From CAIKMD01 sp963803265 (GTDB lineage: Bacteria > Pseudomonadota > Alphaproteobacteria > ATCC43930 > CGMCC-115725), in NCBI GenBank assembly GCA_963803265.1, contig CAWDLZ010000013.1, forward strand, positions 124,001-188,000: a DNA stretch of 64,000 nucleotides. The letters are read 5' to 3'. Positions 38,913-47,838 of the stretch are shown here, piece by piece. Under the pieces are notes generated by a model. That model searched no databases. It saw only the letters and a program-made list of their open reading frames with translations, and was not told where the DNA came from. Both the position numbers and the translations under genes were made by a program. The number at the start of each line of letters is the position of its first letter. Within the stretch, counting starts at the first letter, position 1.

Positions 38913-40286
38913 TCACGCCAAGGCCGATTTCGTCACGGTGCCGTCCTGGCCGATGAACCAGCGCTCGTTGGTCATGGGCTTGCCTTCGAGCCGCGCCGCC
39001 ATCCACTCCGATTGATAGGCGCGCGGCTCGGGGCCTTTGGCGGTCGCGGTGGTCTCGCCGATGCTGTGATTGCCACCTTCATAGACCAGAAGCTGCTTCG
39101 GCCCACCCAGCGCCTTCATGAAGGCCTCGCCGTATTCCAGCGGGCAAAGCTGATCGTATTCGCCGCAAGCGACGATATACGCGCCCGTGATCTTCTGGGC
39201 ATAGCCGTTCCAGTCGATCGTCTTGGCAAAGGCATCGAACTCCTTCTCGTTGGTGAAGCCCGACATGAACATGAAGCGCTTCTTGAAGGTGGGCGATGCG
39301 CGGTTGAAGATCGTCTCCCCGCCCGGTTCGTAGCAGGTGCCCACCACGGCGCACGCCTTGTAGCGCGCATCGGCCGACATCATGATCGCGGTGAAGAACG
39401 AGCCGAAACTGACGCCGGTCATGCCGATCTTGGTCGCGTCGAGCTCGGGGCGCTTGGCGATCCAATCCGCGACCGTCTTGCCCGCTTCGGCCCAGCCGGG
39501 CACATCGACATAAATCCCGCGCAACGGCGGCTCCCAATAGCCCGGTCCTTCGAAGGCGAGCACGGCGTAGCCGAGCTTCATCCATCGATCATCGCTTAGC
39601 GCGACCGAACGCTCCTTGAAGCCGTCCATGCCCGAGACCGCGACGATTACCGGCACTTTGGAGCCGGCTTGATAATTCGGCGGCAAATGAAGGATCGCGG
39701 GCAGCGTCTTGCCGCGATAGGGCAGCTCGATCCATTCGATGTGATGATCGGCGAGCGCCATGTATTTCTTGAAGTTCTCGAGCATCTTGTCGTTCTGCAT
39801 TTTGATCTGGGCATTGATCTCGTCGATCGTCCACATCGCCGAGGCCCAGTAATTCGCGGCCAGATAATAATGCTCACGCGCGGCTTCCCTGTTGCCGCTT
39901 TGCTCGGCGTCTATCGCCTGCGCTTCGCGCTTCTTCGCCAGCGCTTCGAAGGCCGGGGCGATATCGACGAGCCGTCTCACGCGCTTCTTCAACTCGGCCA
40001 TCTCAGGAATGGTGCTGGGGCCTCCCGAGCCGATCACCACTCCGGTATGGCTCTGATCCCAATCGACGCCGTTCGCCTGAATCACGTTGTCCAGTACCCA
40101 ACGCTGCTCATCGAAGCGCTTCACCACCGGTGCGCCTTTGGGAGTGCGCTTCGACCAATCGCGCTTGCTCGCTGCCGGCATTTCGGCGGCCGCGGCATTC
40201 GATGTCGTTGCCGCGACGCCCGCGGTGGCTGCGGCGCCGGCTGCGGCGGCAAGCGAGGCAGAGTGCAGAAATTCGCGACGGTCCAT
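38913..40286 (-). CDS. Tat-exported alpha/beta hydrolase
   Basis: 457 residues from ATG 40286, starting MDRREFLHSASLAAAAGAAA, a twin-arginine signal peptide, so the enzyme is folded before export to the periplasm. A helical cap-like region (AKKREAQAIDAEQSGNREAA) precedes the hydrolase domain: nucleophile elbow GMTGVSFGSFF, acid in VACGEYDQLCP and the His in YEGGNHSIGE. Family knowledge: FrsA/DUF1100-like esterases and acyl hydrolases. The much longer in-frame start at 40505 would bury the signal peptide and is rejected. Neighbours suggest breakdown of an aromatic or ester compound, which is inference. Confidence 0.85.
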   Translation of the reverse strand: MDRREFLHSASLAAAAGAAATAGVAATTSNAAAAEMPAASKRDWSKRTPKGAPVVKRFDEQRWVLDNVIQANGVDWDQSHTGVVIGSGGPSTIPEMAELKKRVRRLVDIAPAFEALAKKREAQAIDAEQSGNREAAREHYYLAANYWASAMWTIDEINAQIKMQNDKMLENFKKYMALADHHIEWIELPYRGKTLPAILHLPPNYQAGSKVPVIVAVSGMDGFKERSVALSDDRWMKLGYAVLAFEGPGYWEPPLRGIYVDVPGWAEAGKTVADWIAKRPELDATKIGMTGVSFGSFFTAIMMSADARYKACAVVGTCYEPGGETIFNRASPTFKKRFMFMSGFTNEKEFDAFAKTIDWNGYAQKITGAYIVACGEYDQLCPLEYGEAFMKALGGPKQLLVYEGGNHSIGETTATAKGPEPRAYQSEWMAARLEGKPMTNERWFIGQDGTVTKSALA

Positions 40287-40755
40287 GGCATTCCCCCAAG
40301 AGGTCATTCTTGTGAATCGGCCACGGAAGAATAGCTCCGCCTCCCGGCCGGGACAACGAAGTGGTGCCCTGGGGTGGAGGCCTGCTTTCGGGCGCTGTTG
40401 ATGTCGTGGACGGCGCTCCACCCGCTGCCGCGGGTTAAAGCGGCTTTGAGATGGAGGAAGCATGGGAGAAGTGACGACGACCGGGTTGGCGCGGCGAATT
40501 GTCATGACCTTAGGCGAGCCATTTCGCGCCGATGAACCCGAGAGCAGACGTAGGTCACCCAGCAGGTGAGTTCACCCAGCGTTGCGGGACAGCGAAGGAG
40601 CGAGCGGCCAGGGGCTGGACTTCAGGGCATCGCCCTAATCGCCAACAATCTGGTGGGCACTACCGAGAACCTCAATATTGAGATGAGAAGCCCGTCGCGG
40701 TGGCCGCGAGCGAGCGCTATCCTCTCACAGCGGAAACGGCAAGGAGTTGGGGGCG
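40287..40755. other. Divergent intergenic region
   Basis: No gene. It holds a nine-base direct repeat TCACCCAGC at 40555-40563 and 40572-40580 separated by AGGTGAGT, possibly an operator for one of the divergent genes. No recognised promoter. Confidence 0.45.
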
Positions 40756-41430
40756 ATGGCAGGCATCTGGATTTCGCTCATCCTTTCGTTCCTGCTGATC
40801 GTTCTGTTTCCCCTGCTCTTCGGCCAACTCCTTGCGGCGAGTATGGCGAAGCTCCACCTCGATCCGACGACCGGCCTGTTCGTCACCCTTGCGATCATCC
40901 TCGGAAGCTTCATCAATATCCCGGTGAAGCGTATCGAAAGGACCCGGGACGTTGTCGTGCACCCACTGGCGACTTTCGGTTTCTTTCGGTTTTGGCCGGA
41001 ACTGCGGCGCGTTCGACAGGCGACCGTTATTGCGGTGAATCTCGGCGGGTGCGTTGTCCCGACCGCAGTCGCTGTTTACGAGCTTATCCGTCTAGCCGAA
41101 CTCGATGGCCACATGCTTTGGGCGGTCCCAGTGACTGCCGTCGTCAACATCGCTGTCTGTTATGCCGTGGCTCGCCCGGTCGAAGGCGTGGGCATCGCTC
41201 TGCCGGGACTCATCCCAGCTATTACCGCCGCCGCCGCCGCGTTAGTGTTGGCGCCTGATCAAGCCCCTCCGGTGGCTTTCATCGCAGGTGTTGCCGGACC
41301 CCTCATCGGCGCCGACTTGCTCCATCTCAAAGATGTCGAAAAGATAGCGTCCGGCGTCCTCAGCATCGGCGGCGCGGGAACCTTCGATGGGATCGTTCTA
41401 TCTGGAATCGTGGCTGCCTACCTAGCCTGA
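40756..41430 (+). CDS. DUF1614 membrane protein
   Basis: 224 residues with six or more membrane helices (IWISLILSFLLIVLFPLLF; GLFVTLAIILGSFINIPVK) and the conserved segment VAVNLGGCVVPTAVAVYEL and end GVLSIGGAGTFDGIVLSGI, typical of DUF1614. An AAGGAG lies nine bases before ATG 40756. Family knowledge: conserved integral membrane proteins of unknown function, also in archaea. It stands alone between the hydrolase and rlpA-like gene. Confidence 0.75.
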   Translation: MAGIWISLILSFLLIVLFPLLFGQLLAASMAKLHLDPTTGLFVTLAIILGSFINIPVKRIERTRDVVVHPLATFGFFRFWPELRRVRQATVIAVNLGGCVVPTAVAVYELIRLAELDGHMLWAVPVTAVVNIAVCYAVARPVEGVGIALPGLIPAITAAAAALVLAPDQAPPVAFIAGVAGPLIGADLLHLKDVEKIASGVLSIGGAGTFDGIVLSGIVAAYLA

Positions 41431-41800
41431 GGGAACTTCATGCGCGCACGCCTCTCGGCTGGGAAGGATATCTGGGCGATGCGCGGCCTTTTAGCGACAC
41501 CTAGGCCCATTTTGCCTGGCAAAACCGACTCCCTCGCCTACCGGCATCCGCTTTGATACCATCGCTTTCCTTGCCGTCCGGAGGCAATTCTGGACGGTGA
41601 CGCGAATGAGCGTGAAGACGTTTGGGACTACGTTTATTAAGGCGAGTTCGGGATCGGCGCCAGTGTACTCGTGCCGACGGACGGCGCGATCCATATGACG
41701 CTTGCGGACACCCTCCGCTCGCAACGCTTGTTCGCCGGGGAAGAGATGCTTAAGCTGGCCACGCTCTCAGGGAATCGGCCGCCGGCCGGGGGGAGAGAGA
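41431..41800. other. Intergenic region before the RlpA-like gene
   Basis: No convincing gene or motif. A short open frame starting near 41694 has no recognisable domain. Confidence 0.45.
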
Positions 41801-42172
41801 ATGAACCGCATCGCTACGGTGTTTTTTCTTTTGACTGCCCTGGCACCCGGCCTGGCGATCGCTCAATCCGCCACCAACCCCGTGAGGGGCGTCGCCGCGG
41901 TCTATGCCGCCCGATATGTCGGACATAAAACCGCGAGCGGCGCGATTCTCGATCGCCAACGTCCGACAGTCGCGCATCGGTCGCTCAGTTTCGGCACGAG
42001 GCTCGTTGTCGTGAACCGCGAGAATGGCAGAAGGGTCACCGTCACGGTGAATGATCGCGGTCCCCATAGCCGGCACTTCATCATCGATCTATCGCCCGCC
42101 GCCGCGAGGGCGCTCCACATCGGGCCCAACGGCAGCGCCCGGGTTGAGTTCCGCATCGCCGGAAATCCTTGA
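41801..42172 (+). CDS. rlpA: RlpA-like septal ring lytic transglycosylase domain protein
   Basis: 123 residues: signal peptide (IATVFFLLTALAPGLAIAQ) followed by one double-psi beta-barrel RlpA domain, AAVYAARYVGHKTASG with the conserved Ala-Arg-Tyr and TASG, then LSFGTRLVVVNRENGRRVTVTVNDRGPH. Family knowledge: RlpA cleaves denuded peptidoglycan at the septum. The protein lacks the C-terminal SPOR domain of the full-length form, so it is the short type. GGGGAGAG precedes the ATG. Confidence 0.85.
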   Translation: MNRIATVFFLLTALAPGLAIAQSATNPVRGVAAVYAARYVGHKTASGAILDRQRPTVAHRSLSFGTRLVVVNRENGRRVTVTVNDRGPHSRHFIIDLSPAAARALHIGPNGSARVEFRIAGNP

Positions 42173-42328
42173 TCGACGACTGCGTCAGGGCAGTGAACAT
42201 TCTGCTCGCGCGAAACCCCGCTCCGCTGCGGCATCGCCCGGCACAAGCTGTCCACGATAGCTTACTGCGAGTGCAGGATGCGGCGGCGTGAATCGGATGC
42301 CGCCCATACGCCGCCATTCATCGCCGAC

Positions 42329-43987
42329 TTACCAGCCGGTAACCCGTGCGATCAGGGCGTCGCAATCCTCCGGCAGTGCGTCGGAACGCCATGCGACGTG
42401 TTGGTCGGGGCGAACCAAGGCGAGGCCGCTCTGATAGAGATCGCGCGCCTCGGGCAGCGCGATCTCCACGATCCTCAGCGGCACGCCTCGGCTGGCAGCC
42501 GCCATTTCCAGAGGCCGTGTGTCAGCCTTGCAGCCGGGCAGCCGCAGCAAGGTGAAGCCTGGTCCGAGATGGTCGAACAAGGAGCTGCGATCGGTAAGCC
42601 AGAGATGCGGCGCGCGGCCGCCGGGGCAGGCGCTCGGCGTGTAATGGATCGGATCGTCGGGCGGCGGCGCTGTGCCGTCCGGCACCATGATCGGCGAGCC
42701 GTCATAGCGCGCGCCCAATTGGATGCCGATCGAGGCGAATTCCTCGCCGAACTCTTCGAAGAACGCGCCCGTCCGCCTGCGCGCCGCGGCGCCGGCCTCG
42801 GTATCCTCCAACATTTCTGGCTCGGTCGGCGCCGCGCCCAGCTCGCGCGAGAACCGCTTTGCCATACCGGTGTTGCGGAACGCGATCGGGCGCCGCTCCG
42901 AAGCGTATGTGGCAAGGAGACGGGGTCCGCCCCAACCCTGCACCATCGCCGCGAGCTTCCATCCGAGATTCGCCGCGTCGTCGATGCCGGTGTTCATGCC
43001 GAAGCCGCCGGTCGGCGTAAAGAGATGCACGGCGTCGCCCACGAGCCACACGTTGCCCGCGCCGAAGCGGTCGGCCACCAGCGCCTGGCCCGCCGTCCAC
43101 GGCCAATGCGCAACGAACTCGAATGGCACATCCTCGCCCACGCAGGCAAGGAACGTCCGCGCGATGTATTGGGGATCGGGCGGTTCCTCGATCGTCTTGA
43201 TACGGGTGTTGAAGAGAAACTCGCCCGCCCCGTCCAGGGACTGAAGCAGGCCGCGCACGCGCGGATTGACGACCCAGTGTTGCCAGCACCGCTTCTTTTC
43301 TTTGAGGATCCGCTCATAAAGCGCAGGCGCCTTCAAATGCGTCGAGCAGGTGGCGCCGCTGCCATAGGCCTGGTCCGCCGGCCGCTCGCCGAGATAGGAG
43401 ACGTCTAGCCAGCGGCGCACGAAACTATGCCCGCCGTCGCAGCCGGCGAGGTAATCGCAAAGAAGCTCTTCGCGCCGCCCGGACGCCACCTCTTCGATCG
43501 TGACGGCAAAGTTGCCCCCGCCCCGTTCCGCGATCCCGACGCAGCGCCAGCCATAGCGCGCGTCGATCTGCGGCAACGTCTTGATATGCCGGAAGAGATG
43601 CGCCTCGACATACATCTGGTTGGCGCGGAAGAGCGGCTCGGGCACCTGATCGGTGGGCCCTGCCTCGGCGAGCCGTGCCATCTTCTGCCGCTCCGACGGC
43701 AAGGGATGGCGCGCCAACTCCCAGCCATTGAGCGTAGTGAAGTAGGCGACGTCGGTCGGGTGATCGGGCGGAAGCCCAACCTTGCGCAGCGCGCCCGCGA
43801 TGCCTAAGCGGCGGTAATGCTCCATCGTCCGCGCGTTGTGCGTGTTGCCCTTGGGATGCCAGCGCGAGCTCGATTCGATGTTGACGATGACCGAGCGCAC
43901 GCCCAACTGGGCGAGACTCATCGCCAGAACCATTCCGACGGGTCCGCCGCCGATGATCGCGACGGGCACCGGGCGACGCTCAATCAT
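42329..43987 (-). CDS. FAD-dependent monooxygenase, phenol/3-HPP hydroxylase type
   Basis: 552 residues from ATG 43987. FAD-binding VPVAIIGGGPVGMVLAMSLAQLG, DG motif LAGCDGGHSFVRRWLDVSYLGERPADQ, GD motif VWLVGDAVHLFTPTGGFGMNTGIDDAANLGWKLAA with the full group A PheA/MhpA pattern, then a C-terminal thioredoxin-like domain (DLYQSGLALVRPDQHVAWRSD). Such enzymes ortho-hydroxylate phenols or 3-hydroxyphenylpropionate. An in-frame ATG at 44053 adds 22 non-conserved residues. A 14-base element GAGCGGAATGCTAT lies upstream and recurs before the glycosidase gene. Confidence 0.85.
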   Translation of the reverse strand: MIERRPVPVAIIGGGPVGMVLAMSLAQLGVRSVIVNIESSSRWHPKGNTHNARTMEHYRRLGIAGALRKVGLPPDHPTDVAYFTTLNGWELARHPLPSERQKMARLAEAGPTDQVPEPLFRANQMYVEAHLFRHIKTLPQIDARYGWRCVGIAERGGGNFAVTIEEVASGRREELLCDYLAGCDGGHSFVRRWLDVSYLGERPADQAYGSGATCSTHLKAPALYERILKEKKRCWQHWVVNPRVRGLLQSLDGAGEFLFNTRIKTIEEPPDPQYIARTFLACVGEDVPFEFVAHWPWTAGQALVADRFGAGNVWLVGDAVHLFTPTGGFGMNTGIDDAANLGWKLAAMVQGWGGPRLLATYASERRPIAFRNTGMAKRFSRELGAAPTEPEMLEDTEAGAAARRRTGAFFEEFGEEFASIGIQLGARYDGSPIMVPDGTAPPPDDPIHYTPSACPGGRAPHLWLTDRSSLFDHLGPGFTLLRLPGCKADTRPLEMAAASRGVPLRIVEIALPEARDLYQSGLALVRPDQHVAWRSDALPEDCDALIARVTGW

Positions 43988-44335
43988 GGGTCGGGGTCTC
44001 GGCGCGGTCGCGAAAGACGCGGCCCAGGGCAGCGGCCCGTTCGTGAAGAGCATCCGGCGCGATCAGCATCGGCGTTCCTTCAGTTTAGGTGGCAAAATTT
44101 CGGCGTTCGGGTCATCGTTGTCGAGATTCCCCTGATGGCCTGGAAGCCGCGTGAAAGATAGCATTCCGCTCAGCTTGCCTAAAGCCGCATGTCGCCTCGC
44201 GATACATCGCTTCGTTCACGGCGCCGCAACATCTCGGCAGCTATCGGGAGCAAACCGGAGCCATCGCGGGCATCGCGCAACCGGCGGAAATGACCGGACT
44301 CGGACATCGGCCCAGCAATCCAGCAGACTCCGCCT
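43988..44335. other. Intergenic region with shared 14-base element copy 1
   Basis: No gene. Minus-strand GAGCGGAATGCTAT lies at 44171-44158, in the leader region of the monooxygenase gene. Confidence 0.4.
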
Positions 44336-46102
44336 TCAATAAAGAACGCGATAGACCTGCGCGTCGAGCTTCACGGGGTCGAGCGAGGCCGATGACACGC
44401 GGATGCGAATCGGCGTTCCCGGCGTCAGATCGTAATGGCGGATCTCGCCCACCGCCCACGACAGCCCGCTCCAGATTACCTTGTTGTAGCGGACGACGAC
44501 CGGTAGCTTCGTGCCGCGCTGCGTTGCCTCGATGGCGAAGAAGTCGCCCATGTTCTGGTGGCTGTAGCTACGCTGGATCGCGCCCGCGAGGTCACGCTGG
44601 CGCATCACGATCCGCAAATCGTCGGACTGCGGCGCCTCGACCACCGTCTCGTATGTATTCTTTGCCCTGGCCGGCAGGAAGTTGGCCTGGAGCTGGGTAA
44701 TCGCGCGCGGAATAGCGATGTCGGCTTCGAGGCCGAGATCATACACCGGCGCCGCGTAGCGCCCGAATCCGATGACGGCGAGTTGGCCGGGCCCGAGCGT
44801 GATCGAGTCCTTCGTCATCTCCGGATCGAAGCCGGAGTCGCGGAAGATGACCCGTCCCGGCGCGTCCACGCCGGGCTCGCGGGCGCGCGGTGGCAAAGCC
44901 ACGGTCGCGACGTTTTGCGCCGGATTCACCACCGCGTAAACCGCGCCATCGTTGCGCTCCGACGCGAACCCGTATGGTTTCCCTTCACCGGGCATGGCAC
45001 CGAAGAAGCTTGTCGTGCCCGCCTGCTGCAATGGCTGGTAAAGCTGTTGCGCGCGCGCGAACCAGCGCGCATCCGAGTCGTCTAACAGCTCGAGGTTGCC
45101 GTGTACCGTATTCACCCAGCCCCCTCACGCCATCTCGAGCATGAGCATGCCCTTCCAACCCGCAGTCTGGCGGTGATAGTCGGTGCCCGTGTCTCCGACC
45201 ATGAAAGACGTGCTATCGATGCGCCTCAGCGGGATTCCGTTTGCGGCGAAGCGTCGGACCATGTGGTCGCTGTAAATATCCATCGAGCGCCAGAAATCCA
45301 TCTCCGGCATATCCGAGGCTCTGGGATCGCCGGCATATAGCGAATCGAACACATCGAGCCAGGCCGGATCGACCGGGTCGGTAAAGGGTGCTGGCCCACT
45401 AGTGGTATCGAGATTGCCGCCGAACCCGTTGAACGCCACCAGCACCGCGTCGGGATTACGCTTGCGGAAATCGGCGAGCGCGGCCCGAAGAGCTTCGACA
45501 TTGCGCCGGCGGATTTCATCGGGCGATAGCAAGTCTTCGTCGCTCTTCGCGGCCGCGTTCAGATCGGCGAAGTCGAATTTGAACAGCCGAATACCGCGAT
45601 TGTACCAATACTGCAGAACGTTCATGAAATCGACGAGGAAGCCGCCTTTGTAAAGGGCCATCGCGCGGCCATCGGACGTGAGCGAATCTTGCCACGCGGG
45701 CACCGGTTTCAAATGCACGAGCGTGTTCGTGCTAAACCAAAGACCGGGCACGATTCCGTCTCGCTGCAGCGTTTCGATCCAGCGCTCGGGACCGTCGGGC
45801 CAGTTTTCCTGCCGCCATTTGCGATAGCCGCCGTTGGGGTCGTACCAGAAAGCGTCCATCACGTAATAGTCGATATGGACGCCGAGCCGCCTCAGCCGGA
45901 GCACGTTCCCGAGCTCGCGCATCGAAGCTGCCTCGGTCAGCGGCACGTCGTCCGAAAGCTCGTCGTAGGACGACCAGTTGTTGTAGACCCAGATCGGTCC
46001 TGACAGGAATGGCCGGCGATCGGCGTTTTGCTGCGCCTCGCAGGATGGCGCTGCCAGCGCCAGCGCCGAAACCAAAGCGAGTGCCGCAAAAACCCTCTTC
46101 AT
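44336..46102 (-). pseudogene. GH36/GH27-like exported glycosidase interrupted by an in-frame TGA
   Basis: From ATG 46102: signal peptide (RVFAALALVSALALAAPSCEA), then a TIM-barrel of alpha-galactosidase type: IDYYVMDAFWYDPNGGYRKW, IVPGLWFSTNTLVHL, and FKFDFADLNAAAK whose KxD Asp is the likely nucleophile. At 45127-45125 TGA interrupts between GMLMLEMA and GGWVNTVHGNLEL; the same frame then continues to 44336 through a beta-sandwich part (VAFNG- and FRDSGFDPEMTK-like strands). CGA (Arg) to TGA is the simplest change. About 588 codons in all. Either a nonsense mutation or a base error. No selenocysteine signal was seen. Confidence 0.7.
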
Positions 46103-46166
46103 CGCCCTAGCGCCACCGCGACGAATCCTCCAACCTTCCTCAAACGAAGAAGTGCGAGAATCAAAA

Positions 46167-46180
46167 ATAGCATTCCGCTC
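46167..46180 (-). promoter_or_regulatory. 14-base element shared by two island genes
   Basis: GAGCGGAATGCTAT is 65 bases before the glycosidase start and is identical to 44171-44158 before the monooxygenase; T-rich sequence follows both (CTTTC, TTTTG). Could be a promoter or operator. Confidence 0.35.
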
Positions 46181-46222
46181 GAGGAACCGAAAGTCTGACG
46201 GTCGGTCTGGCACGATCCAGAT

Positions 46223-46269
46223 CAACGCTTTCGCCGAAGGTGAGTCCGGTTTCGGCCGGATAGCCGACC
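46223..46269. repeat. 47-bp dispersed repeat, copy 2
   Basis: Begins CAACGCTTTCGCCGAAGGTG; matches copy 1 at 38801-38847 at about 41 of 47 positions. Both copies are inside the putative island and intergenic. Confidence 0.6.
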
Positions 46270-46724
46270 GAACGCGAAGGCTGGATTTCCGGTGGCGATG
46301 ATGCCTTGCAGAGACGGTGAAGCGAGAAGCGGAAGAAGGCATACCGATCGGCGCGCGAGACGGCACGGGCGGAGTCTCGATAGGGCGACCGACAGAAGCG
46401 GTCATCTCTCACGTGGTCATCAGCTGCTTCGATTTCGGGAAGATGGTTACGTAGTATGGCCTTGCTTCCACCTCGCGCGTGATCGCCACGGCGGCCTTTC
46501 GCGCCTTCGCTAACGAAAGCGCAGAATATGCCCCAAGCGGCATGCGCCGTCTCTGGCCGTGCCAGGTATATTGGCAGAGCTAGCTGCGCCCGCCGCTCGA
46601 TTCTCCGCTCCGTCAAGTTCAAGATGGCCTCGCTTTCATCGGCGGGACCGCGGAGCCCTGGCGGACCCCGTCGGACGACATCCCCCGTGGCCTTGCGTCA
46701 TTCCATGGCGGCAGCCGAAATCTT

Positions 46725-46771
46725 ACTCTTAATGAGCGGGTCGCAGGTTCGAGTTTTGCTGCGCCCCCACC
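46725..46771 (+). repeat. Decayed copy of the tRNA-Lys 3' half (possible att site)
   Basis: Shares ACTCTTAAT, then AGCGGGTCGCAGGTTCGAGT, then TGCTGC and CCCACC with 29650-29694. Substitutions break the anticodon stem, so it is not a functional tRNA. Consistent with the far end of an element once inserted at tRNA-Lys. Confidence 0.6.
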
Positions 46772-46867
46772 TCAGCGACGTCGGCAATGCGTGGGTCGGG
46801 GAGTTGCTTTTGCCGAAAATTTCGGGTGGCCGATGACTTATTGGCTGGCGAGGCCTATCTTCCCTTC

Positions 46868-47104
46868 ATGAGCAAGCTCGGTTTCGTCGTTGCGGCCGTG
46901 TTGTCGGCCGCGGCCATGTCGGTCGCCTATTCCGCCTGGAAAGCGATGGCCGATGTCACCATGAGCACGACCGGCTACCTCGCCATGATTCTCGGTGCGG
47001 TCGTGACCGTGGCGTTCGGCGCGGGGCTGATGTTCCTCGTGTTCTGGAGCAATCGACACGGCTTCGACGATCGCGCGGGAGCCCGCCCTCGGATCGAGGG
47101 TTGA
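46868..47104 (+). CDS. Small membrane protein, function unknown
   Basis: 78 residues from ATG 46868 with two membrane helices (FVVAAVLSAAAMSVAYSAW and YLAMILGAVVTVAFGAGLMF) and a charged tail. No named family recognised. It is the first gene past the tRNA remnant. A short hydrophobic frame of this kind is plausible but not certain to be coding. Confidence 0.55.
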   Translation: MSKLGFVVAAVLSAAAMSVAYSAWKAMADVTMSTTGYLAMILGAVVTVAFGAGLMFLVFWSNRHGFDDRAGARPRIEG

Positions 47105-47244
47105 CCATCCCCGCGCGATAAGTAAGGACAAATTGTCGCAGAATCGCTGATTCAGGATGTTGGAATTTTTCCCAATTCTCGGTATATTGACATATATGCA
47201 TTGATCGGCTCTTCATTATACACATCGTATAGAGGTCTTACGGC

Positions 47245-47724
47245 ATGTCCGAAGCTCACGCGCATCAGAAGGCTTCGCCCCGCGCCTCGGCTCGACGGCG
47301 CCGCACGATCCGCGAGCACGGTCCGGATCCGGTCGATGTGCATGTCGGCCGCCGGCTGCGTCAGGCGCGGTTTCTTGCCGGGATGAGCCAGGAGGAATTA
47401 GGCGCCGGCATCGGCGTTTCGTTTCAGGCCGTCCAGAAATACGAGCATGGCGAGAACCGGCTCAGCGCAAGCCGCTTGTTCAAGGCGGCGCAGTTGTTGG
47501 AGCGACCGGTGTCGTTTTTTTTCGAGGAGCTGAGCGACAAGGCCGGAACCTCCGAAGCCGTCGGCTTCACCCGCGATGAGATCGAGCTGGTGCGCCATTT
47601 CCGTCAGATCGCGAGCGAGGACGTGCGCGAGCATCTGCTGCAGATGACGAAGCAGATCGGCGGCCTCGAAGCCGTCGAGGCCGACGCCAAGACGCTGACC
47701 GAACTGGCGCACCAGTCCGCCTGA
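47245..47724 (+). CDS. XRE-family transcriptional regulator
   Basis: 159 residues. A helix-turn-helix of the XRE type at 35-95: GRRLRQARFLAGMSQEELGAGIGVSFQAVQKYEHGENRLSAS, followed by a helical C-terminal part (DEIELVRHFRQIASEDVREHLLQM). Family knowledge: common alphaproteobacterial regulators, targets vary. The region before it is unusually AT-rich (47150-47230), likely carrying its promoter, and no clear ribosome site precedes the ATG. The ABC transporter downstream, in the same direction, is a possible target by position only. Confidence 0.85.
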   Translation: MSEAHAHQKASPRASARRRRTIREHGPDPVDVHVGRRLRQARFLAGMSQEELGAGIGVSFQAVQKYEHGENRLSASRLFKAAQLLERPVSFFFEELSDKAGTSEAVGFTRDEIELVRHFRQIASEDVREHLLQMTKQIGGLEAVEADAKTLTELAHQSA

Positions 47725-47838
47725 TCCTGCCGCCGTCCGGTTCTAAAGCCTGCCGCGCGCCCAATTTGCTGTCGCGGTCGCGCCGGGGCTTGCGCTAGAA
47801 CAGCTTGGCGAAGCTCTGGCAAGGGATGGGGTCCGGCA

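Larger units (their letters stand above)
46103..46867. other. Gene-free stretch with 14-base element, repeat copy 2 and tRNA-Lys remnant
   Basis: No recognisable gene in 765 bp. It contains GAGCGGAATGCTAT on the minus strand (46180-46167), the 47-bp repeat copy 2 (46223-46269) and the decayed tRNA-Lys 3' half (46725-46771). Confidence 0.5.

Noticed and set aside
45125..45127. TGA as selenocysteine or reassigned codon
   Set aside because: Other genes end at TGA normally and no SECIS-like hairpin or selenoprotein family is evident.
47725..47838. TPP riboswitch before the thiamine-precursor-like importer
   Set aside because: Thi-box sequences are not present; only an imperfect inverted repeat is seen.
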